A DNA stretch of 64,000 nucleotides from Eutrigla gurnardus (Eukaryota; Chordata; Actinopteri; Perciformes; Triglidae), in assembly GCA_963514095.1 (NCBI GenBank), contig OY741280.1, forward strand, positions 14,233,244-14,297,243, given 5' to 3'. Each line of letters opens with the position of its first letter. Position 1 is the stretch's first letter. The translations under genes were made by a program, and so were the position numbers. Below are positions 56,814 through 64,000 of this stretch, in pieces. The notes below the pieces were generated by a model. That model searched no databases and had not been told where the DNA came from. It worked only from the letters and a program-made list of their open reading frames with translations.

Positions 56814-57749
56814 TCCATGTTAATCACTCTCCCCATAATTACCATTTTCTTGTTAATGGATCTAACCTTTTAATCACCATTTTGCCCTGCGTCTCAGTGC
56901 ACGCCTGTCTGTGTGCATGTGTGTGTAAAGGAGAGAGAGAGACGGAGGGAGTGAGACAGCAGAGGTAATTTGGCTTAACTAGCGGGGCGATTGTAACTAT
57001 GCAGACCATAAATCTTCCTCGCACACAGACAAGTGTGCGCACACACACACACACGCGCACACACACCCTATGCACGTGAATGTACAGACTCACGCAGCAC
57101 ATCATTTCCTGTTATCTCAGATAAGCAGGAAATCCTAATCAACCAATAAGAGCATAGAGGGCATCTGTTACTTGCTCTCTCTCCTCCTATCTGTCCGTTC
57201 TCTCTCTCTCTCTCTCTCTCTCTCAGGAATCACAGGTTGTATAAGCCAGTAGAATCACATGGTCACCCTACGCTCTTCTATTCTATTCTATTCTGCTCCC
57301 GTGTATAATTAACTCTGTATGGCAATTTGAGCACTTAAATCCACCGGATTGTCCGAGAAAGGTTTATTATTGCAGCCGGCTGATTAGAAATTATGCCCAT
57401 CGAACCAAAGGAACATGGTTCATTCCCCCACGGTGAGAGAATTGCTTTTCAGCAAATGACCAAGTATCAAGAGGACTCATTTCATCTCTCCATGACCCAC
57501 ATACTTTCCCCTCAACTGAGCCAAACCACATTTTCTTGCTTAGCACTAGGCCAGTGATGGTTCCCTGTGCACACAGCTGATATCATGAACCAAACGCATT
57601 AATGACTTTAGCCAGAACTCCATCGATAGTGGAAGCCCCTCCCTAATGAGATGAATCCTTTGGGTCACTCAAAGTCTGAGCTAATCTGCTTCATCATCAT
57701 AATAATACAAATCCCACAACCGTTTTTTTGGTCCAAATGGTGCTCAACT

Positions 57750-58200
57750 CTGGAGAGATTTAAAAGTTGTTGAATTATACCACACAAATTAGATAATTAA
57801 CCAAACAAATGATTGTGAACTGTTAATAAACGAGCAAAAGGCGTGCGAGCAGCGACAAGGACGTCTTTGTGGACCAACTTGTGTGAGAGCAGCCGTCAAA
57901 AGCTAATCTCCATCTGTGTTTAGCCATGCGGGAATCAAACATGTCAATAGACAGCACTATCACATAATTGATTGCATTTATAATAATTTAATTGCAGGGT
58001 TAAAAGAACATGTCGAAAGTGAATAGACGGATGCTATTAGGCATTATTGATTGCCTGATAAAATCATAAAGCAAGAAGAGCTTAATAGCTCATCTGAAAT
58101 GAGCCTCTTTCTGGGTATTGTGTCTTGCATGAGGAGCTCGATAAATAAAAAGTTCAATAACTAGCAGTGTCAGTGATTGAGCTGATGGGGATTTGCATCC
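57750..58200. promoter_or_regulatory. non-repetitive AT-rich segment upstream of exon B, downstream of exon A
   Basis: Many TAAT/ATTA cores (gataattaacc, cataattgattg, aatttaattg) and a tcgataaataaa block lie in sequence free of microsatellites and transposon signatures, 490-940 bp past the exon A donor. It is a candidate conserved non-coding element only. Confidence 0.2.
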
Positions 58201-58687
58201 TATAGCAGGACAGCATCTTTACAAAGTTAATTGTTCTTCTACCTTTGTTTTGTTACAACCAACATGTTGTTATAAAACTGTGTGTTTTCCCCGAAAAAAA
58301 CTTTTGTTTTCAGTTTCCTTTTGAATTCACGTTTCCTTAACATTTGATCATGTAAACACATGAGCTCATCACAGCTCACCGTTAACTGGCAGAGACACAA
58401 AGGAGCACCTTTTCATAGCTCCAGATTAAGGAACTGAAAACTGGCTGCACATCACTGGTAACCTAATAATAAACAGCGGGCTGCATGCCATCACAGGTGC
58501 CTTCGCCGTGTTTGCTGTGCTAATTTTAAAATGAGATTAGACGATGTCGAACACTTATACTTTGCTGTGAAACAAGTCTAAATAAAGTCTGAAATAATTC
58601 TAATTTGTCTCAAGTCACAGCCTACGTCCATTACATTATAATTTAGCGCAAATTTGCAATACTCATGAAAACAAAAGCTGGTCCTAC

Positions 58688-58910
58688 CTGGTCCTGAAGT
58701 TAGCAGGGTGCGGGTGTCCGTCATACAAGGACAGGAAGTCATACTCTTCCTCTATGGCGAATGACAAGAACATGAGCTGGATCCTGCTTCCTTCCTCCCC
58801 GACGATGACCCAGGTGCAGTTGGCCCCGTTGGGGTAGCCGTAGGGAAAGCCTGGCGATTCTATACTGCCATTTCGGCCTTTCAGTGTACCACCGCATGTG
58901 TAGATGAAAC
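58688..58910 (-). CDS. csmd3: csmd3 internal exon A: N-terminal part of CUB domain 1
   Basis: This 223-bp exon encodes 73 full codons plus split codons at both ends. The translation runs FIYTCGGTLKG...ESPGFPYGYPNGANCTW...EEEYDFLSLYDGHPHP...NFRT. It shows the CUB pattern: Cys-Gly-Gly start, SPGFPYGYPN loop, NCTW strand and the Asp-Phe-Leu-Ser-Leu-Tyr-Asp-Gly strand. Two N-glycosylation sequons (NGS, NCT) are visible. The acidic EEEYD cluster and the later Asp fit a calcium-binding CUB. In sense orientation the acceptor is ttctctcctgcag and the donor is CCAG/gtagga, phases 1 to 2. CSMD proteins are giant single-pass membrane proteins with alternating CUB and Sushi domains, mainly neural. GFIYTCGGTLKG and DGHPHP are closest to my memory of CSMD3 rather than CSMD1 or CSMD2. 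The signal or anchor exon is not in the window. Paralogue assignment (csmd3a or csmd3b) cannot be made. Confidence 0.93.
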
Positions 58911-59144
58911 CTGCAGGAGAGAACAGAGAGAACATCTTAACATAGTTTGATTTATTCTAGATCACGACAAGATCAAATGATGGCAAACAGCAGCTGTTGT
59001 GTTGCAAACCAGATGTTAAAGAGACAAAGGAGAGGCGGAAGCAAAGTCGTGAGAGAGAAATGATATCATCGGATGTATCTTAGTGCTCCCCAGGTGTGTT
59101 TCTGTGCATGTAGTTAGCAACAGCAGAAACAACTGCAGGGAATG

Positions 59145-59146
<2 letters not shown>

Positions 59147-59230
<84 letters not shown>
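59147..59230. repeat. (CA)n microsatellite upstream of exon A
   Basis: About 41 CA units on the plus strand, so (GU)n in the transcript, about 240 nt before the exon A acceptor. Confidence 0.97.
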
Positions 59231-59231
<1 letters not shown>

Positions 59232-62200
59232 CACTGGACAGTACTAAAAGCACGGCTTCTTTTCTTCAGGTAATGGCTAAAAAGTGCCAGCCTGGTACTG
59301 GAGCATGCTTTACATCAATGTAATAAGCCTTACGTCAGCATGAGTGATACTAAGTAGGTCAGCTTGGGTCTGATACATCCTGGTTCTTTGATGCTGATGT
59401 ATGATTACGTATTAATGGAATATATACGGTAGCTGGTGCCATCGCCGTTGAATCAAGCGTTTGTCAGAAAGTCTTATCGCTCCATGGATCTCTAAGTTTG
59501 TGGTGCTGAAAGGAACATCCTTTTCAATGGCGGGATTACATGGCAGGGTCTGCTTCAGAGCAGAACCCGCAGAAGCATGAAGCTTGAACCCGGGACACAC
59601 TTTCCACCTGACTCACAGGTAGGAGAATAGGCGTAAGCAATAAGAGACCGGAGCATTCTCTCGGATTCACCCTCAAAAATATCAAAAGCCAGCTATTTCT
59701 TTGCTTTTGCAAATTAATCACTGAAATGTCAAAATGTGTGTAGTTCGTTGTCAGTCGGCTTACACAACGCCTTGGAACATGACTCAGCGATTTATAAATG
59801 AAGGACATCGTTCGGTTGTATTTTTAATCCAGTATATCTACATTCACCTCGTCTATTCGGATGAAAAAAAAACACGATTCTGTGCAGCATCAGATGCATT
59901 GAACGCTTTCTTTATTAGGGAGGGAGAGGATAAATGCTACGAGGTCTTAACGAGCTACTATAGGCTCGTCATCATGAGAGAGTGGGAGAGGAAGAGCTGC
60001 TAAACTATATCAACTGCAGCAGGCGTTAATGTATGTTGACTTTTCTCTCGGCAGCCCAGCATACAAAACATGTCGCAGCGCCGGATAGCCAGTCATTATT
60101 TATGACATTATTTTCATTCATTAGAACACATCAGAGTGCATTATCAGCCTCATACGTTTCTGACTATAATGTTTCTTTATAGTCAGTTTAACATATGTCC
60201 AATAGATTCACCGATGGGTTAAGTGATTACAAAGCATTCATTATTCTTTCTATAATAATATTGCAATGCATAATATCGTGCATACAGTAACAGTATATTC
60301 TATGTTACAGCTTGACATATTAAAGGGTTGTTGATGCGGACTAAAAGCAGTTGGTTTTTGATTCTTTCCACTCCCTTTTACAAGGTGCTTGTACTGATGA
60401 ATTAGGACGCTACCAAATTCTGCTGCTGTACTTATTCTGAATCTCTCTGGGTTACAGAGACTGCTAAATGCCTAAATTGTAAAATGTAAATGTAATTGAT
60501 CTCCTTGGACTTTACGGTTCACATCAGGATCATTATCTCCTACCTTAGATATTAATCTTCCCTTTATATCAAATACACCACAGGTGTTAAATGAACCTCA
60601 GAGTGTCCAGGAGTGAAGTCGGTCCAGATCGGGGTTTTTTTCTGGGTTTTTTTTGTGATGCTCTATCGATGCCCGACGGAGAAACACTTCACTTCTTCCA
60701 CTCCACAGGAAAGTTAGATTGCAGAGTCAGCTAACAGAGCAGAAACCCTCAGGCTGGTAGGCATTCATCCTGCTCAAGGACACTACAGTAGAGAAGCATA
60801 TTGCTGGTGTATTGGGCTAAATCTTCTTGCTGGGTGATAGTGTTGCAAATCAATATGCTGTACCGCTGCGCCTTTTTTGCATCATAAAATCTATTTATTT
60901 TCTGTTTTATATCACAGGAGATATAGAAATGGAAGCAAAAAAAAAAAAGAAGCACTACAACAGCTTATAATGCTGCAGCACTGCTGGTGTGTGACTTCCA
61001 AGTTTAAATGAAAGTGTTTAATTGAAAATCACTCTCACTGTAGGTTTAAAGTCCTTGAACTCGGCTTAATTGAGCTCCTCTGAGTGCAAAGCTCAAATCA
61101 GGATGATCATCCCCCTGCCTTTCATGTTTATGAGCCTTGTTATTTAGCATGGCAGCAGGGGCCACAGGGACAGCAGGGTTATCCTGCTGGGTGCTTTTCT
61201 AAACCATTATCCTAGACAGAAACCAAACCAAAGAGCTGTCTCGTGTGCCCGTGTGTGTTTGTCCAACCCTCGTTTACCCGACACACTCCAAGAGCATCGC
61301 ACGGATATAATGACCGATGGCAGTCTGAGCTGCAATCAAGGGCCGGTATCTCGGGCCCCATCACAACCAATCAGAGCCAAGATGTTGAGCAGTGGGAGGG
61401 GACGGGTAGTGCCATGCGAGAGTGCACACATATGCACGAACACGGACCTTCAGAACTGACTTATACACTTAAATACTGACATATACCCTCCAACATACAC
61501 GTCCGTATCACTTTTTGCCCTCCTTGCCTGCTTTCTTTGGAAGAAATAACAGCACAGCAAGAAAGGAACTTATTGAACTGCCATTTTGGCCCAGTTCAGA
61601 CAGGGTAGAATTACATTTTATGATCAAAGTTAAAGGGGATTAATGCATTGGCGTAGCAGTGGTTCACCTGAGGACAACAAATACTCACAGTAACAAAGGC
61701 AACGCAGACTGAACAGAACCTCCGTCCAATGTACTTGATTATTTTAATTACACTCCTTGTGATGTAACAATCCCATGTCCTAGATAACACTCAAACAACT
61801 TTGAGTTAAGTCACTGATTTCAATTATTGTTCCATGGATTATGGCTATTGTGGACACGGATATCTTTATAAAACATGTCCACTATGACGATGTACCGCAG
61901 AGGCTTTGATATATTATCTAACACTGAAGCTAGTTCATTTGCTGCCGCGTTGATTTTATCAAACTAATTGAATGCAATGTTTTCATTTTTAAAGGGTGTA
62001 CTTAACAAGGCAGGAACAATACACTGCTATGAGTCCATACACCTGATTATACACTTGCTTTTACTGTTATTGTTCCACCAGCTCACTTCATTCACATGGC
62101 GTATTGATGAGGTAATCAAATTGGATTTGTCTATACCTACGTGAATATGGTTAACAATTAAGTTTTCAATACGATCCCATTTCTTTTTAATGATCTTGCA

Positions 62201-63640
62201 ATAGAAGATGGCGTTGTATGGATTAACTCTTTCCCACAGCCAAACATGCAGATTGACTGATGCTTATGTGGCTGCCATGACGATTCTGTAGTCTGTTGAC
62301 ATGCAGATTCGGGATTAAGTTCACATTAGAATTAATTACTGGATACAATATTCTGCCAAAAAAAAAAAGGCAGGAAGTCACAAAAAGGCCTTGTTTTGTC
62401 ACATATTAGAGTAGAGAGGCTGCAAATGAAGCTTAATATAAAGTGCAACTGGGACTTTATTAAGAGTGATGATGTTCTAACTGAGCTGTTTACCGAAGTC
62501 CCGCGAGGGCGGGGGTGGGGTGTTAGTTATGCACCTCCAATTAGATCGGTGAGGAGTTACTTAACAGCCTCCTCCCTATTATTTACAGGCTTGGGTTCCC
62601 CTCTAAATGTTCTATACACAGAGTCATACTGTGAGATTTTGTACCATATCTGAACAGTTCAATTCAATCAGGGAATCCTGGTTTTCCCGACTGCATGGAG
62701 GTGTCACTCCACTGAAAGTGATAGACATAGCTTATATGTTTAAATACGTGTTCCTCTTCTGTTATATTAGTCACTACTACCCTTTCCTTTTACATTTTTA
62801 TGTGTATAATCAAGGTTTACACTGATGTGTTCCTTGTGGTCAGAACATATTGTATTTGGACCCTTATGTTCCAAGTAAAATGATCCATCTTGTGGTTAAA
62901 GTATGTTTTTGCATGAAGTGTATGCATGAAATCAGGCCATTAACTCACAGATACCTGGTTGGTAGGATGATTTTCATGTTTGTATCTTGTATTTCTGCCA
63001 TATCTCTACCTTTCTGTATAAAATATATACAGACAGTAACGGGCCTGCACGTCCACCCTCAGCTATACAGTTGAAAATCATTATTTAAATTCTCATTTGT
63101 TCCTATGCTGTCTCCACTCATGTCAAAAACAAGTTAAAGTTCAATAAAGTTCCTCAGACCATTGACTTCAGATTGATCCTTTTAACGGGCGTTTCATGAA
63201 GTAATGACCAAAAACAACAAGGAGGTTGTTAAGGGATTCATCAGCACCAACAGGAAGTTAAAGCTCACATAAATGTTCATTCCAATCAAACAAAATCAAA
63301 ACTGGCTCTGGCTTGACGTGTAATGTAAAATGGTCGGCTTGTAAATCTATCACACGTCAACCCAACCCTTCGTGGCCCCGCAGTCCAAACAGGAAATACG
63401 ACTCCAGTCCATCACCATTTTATCTGAAGTCAACAGATTGGAGGGTGTCTTAGTCAAATGCAGTAACTTCATTACGTTGAGCAACGAGGGTTCGGGGGTC
63501 GGGTGAATGAAGAGTGAGACGGGCGCAGACGGACAGAGATGGAGAGCAGAATAAACAGAGAGAAAAGGACAGATTTACCCTCGTTCATCATTGCTCGAGG
63601 AATGAAAGGATGATTTTAAACTCATCACTCAGAGGGAGAG
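59231..63640. other. intronic sequence, no gene seen
   Basis: AT-rich unique DNA with the weak SINE-like tail at 60361-60500 and no recognisable exon. No hydrophobic signal-peptide exon ending before a GT donor in the right phase was found. Confidence 0.5.
60361..60500 (+). mobile_element. degenerate SINE/L2-type tail
   Basis: The stretch ctgggttacagagactgcta followed by aatgcc and aaatgtaaatgtaa resembles the 3' end of abundant fish SINEs/LINEs (pattern ggataagagcgtctgctaaatg then AATGT repeats). The match is eroded and the 5' boundary cannot be set. Confidence 0.35.
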
Positions 63641-63811
63641 GGACAAGGGTGTGTATGAGGGAGAGAGAGATGGAGAAATGTAGAAATAGAGAGGGGAGAG
63701 TAGAGGGAAGGGGGAGGGAAGGGAGGAGGAGAGAGAAACTGTGAGAGGGAGACAGGGGGTAAAAGAGAGACTTCTAATTATGCTGCCTACCAGACCGAAA
63801 CTGACAGCCAT

Positions 63812-63849
<38 letters not shown>

Positions 63850-63865
63850 GTCACACACACACACC
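63641..63865. repeat. purine-rich tract and (CA)n microsatellite
   Basis: G+A-rich sequence to about 63770, then (CA)n at 63816-63847 and a shorter CA array at 63853-63864. Confidence 0.85.
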
Positions 63866-64000
63866 GACACGCATGCACACACATGTGCAGATTCAGAGGG
63901 ATAAACACAAATCCACGTGTTATTTCGCCAACACACGCACGCACAGACCAACGAGGGCAGCCTCCTGCACAACCCTGACCTTAAGCGCCTTTCGCAGCAC

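Larger units (their letters stand above)
58911..64000 (-). other. csmd3: csmd3 intron upstream of exon A (partial)
   Basis: At least 5090 bp of intron precede exon A in the transcript. The acceptor side has a clean pyrimidine tract (ttctctctgttctctcctgcag). Contents: a (CA)n array at 59147-59230, a degenerate retroposon-like tail near 60361-60500, poly-A runs near 60940 and 62360, and a purine-rich stretch with a (CA)n array near 63640-63865. I found no exon with a signal peptide or membrane anchor here, so the first coding exon should lie above 64000. Confidence 0.7.

Noticed and set aside
59536..59808. Possible upstream signal-peptide exon before exon A
   Set aside because: The hydrophobic segment is not followed by a GT donor in phase 1 and shows no CSMD N-terminal motif.

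Overview
The window looks like an intron-rich stretch of a vertebrate genome, most likely a teleost fish. It is dominated by long (CA)n/(GT)n microsatellites, (GA)n, (AT)n, (AAT)n and (TATC)n arrays, decayed non-LTR retrotransposon tails and short non-autonomous DNA transposons. There are no operons, and no rRNA, tRNA or CRISPR array was recognised. The teleost call is inference from repeat style and intron size.

The only protein-coding gene I can support lies on the minus strand. It appears as three internal exons of a CUB and Sushi multiple domains gene, best matched to csmd3. In transcript order they are exon A (58910 to 58688, N-terminal two thirds of the first CUB domain), exon B (36087 to 35975, rest of that CUB) and exon C (13010 to 12813, first Sushi/CCP domain). 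All three have AG acceptors with pyrimidine tracts and GT donors. Their phases join exactly: A ends in phase 2 and B begins by completing an Arg codon; B ends in phase 1 and C begins by completing a Glu codon. The first coding exon (signal/anchor segment) must lie above 64000, and the remaining exons below position 1. The introns inside the window are 22600 and 22964 bp.

Layout by coordinate: 1-12812, microsatellite-rich intron downstream of exon C. 12813-13010, exon C, with a (GU)n tract in the transcript only 16 nt past its donor. 13011-35974, intron B-C, holding a CpG-rich CCAAT/TATA promoter-like patch near 24.7-25.0 kb, a complete 1049-bp hAT-like element (25699-26747), a 53-nt near-perfect hairpin (27842-27894), LINE fragments near 31.3-31.65 kb and 33.0 kb, and a nested pair of DNA transposons (34309-35772 containing 35013-35510). 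35975-36087, exon B. 36088-58687, intron A-B, with pyrimidine-rich stretches, a LINE tail near 41.4 kb, an unexplained coding-like stretch near 46.0-46.27 kb, and AT-rich homeodomain-motif segments. 58688-58910, exon A. 58911-64000, upstream intron.

No novel multigene system is visible. The observations most worth a second look are the two intact transposon structures, the intronic promoter-like island, the GU repeat abutting a splice donor, a two-copy dispersed repeat (about 1060 and about 30165), and the coding-like frames near 46 kb.
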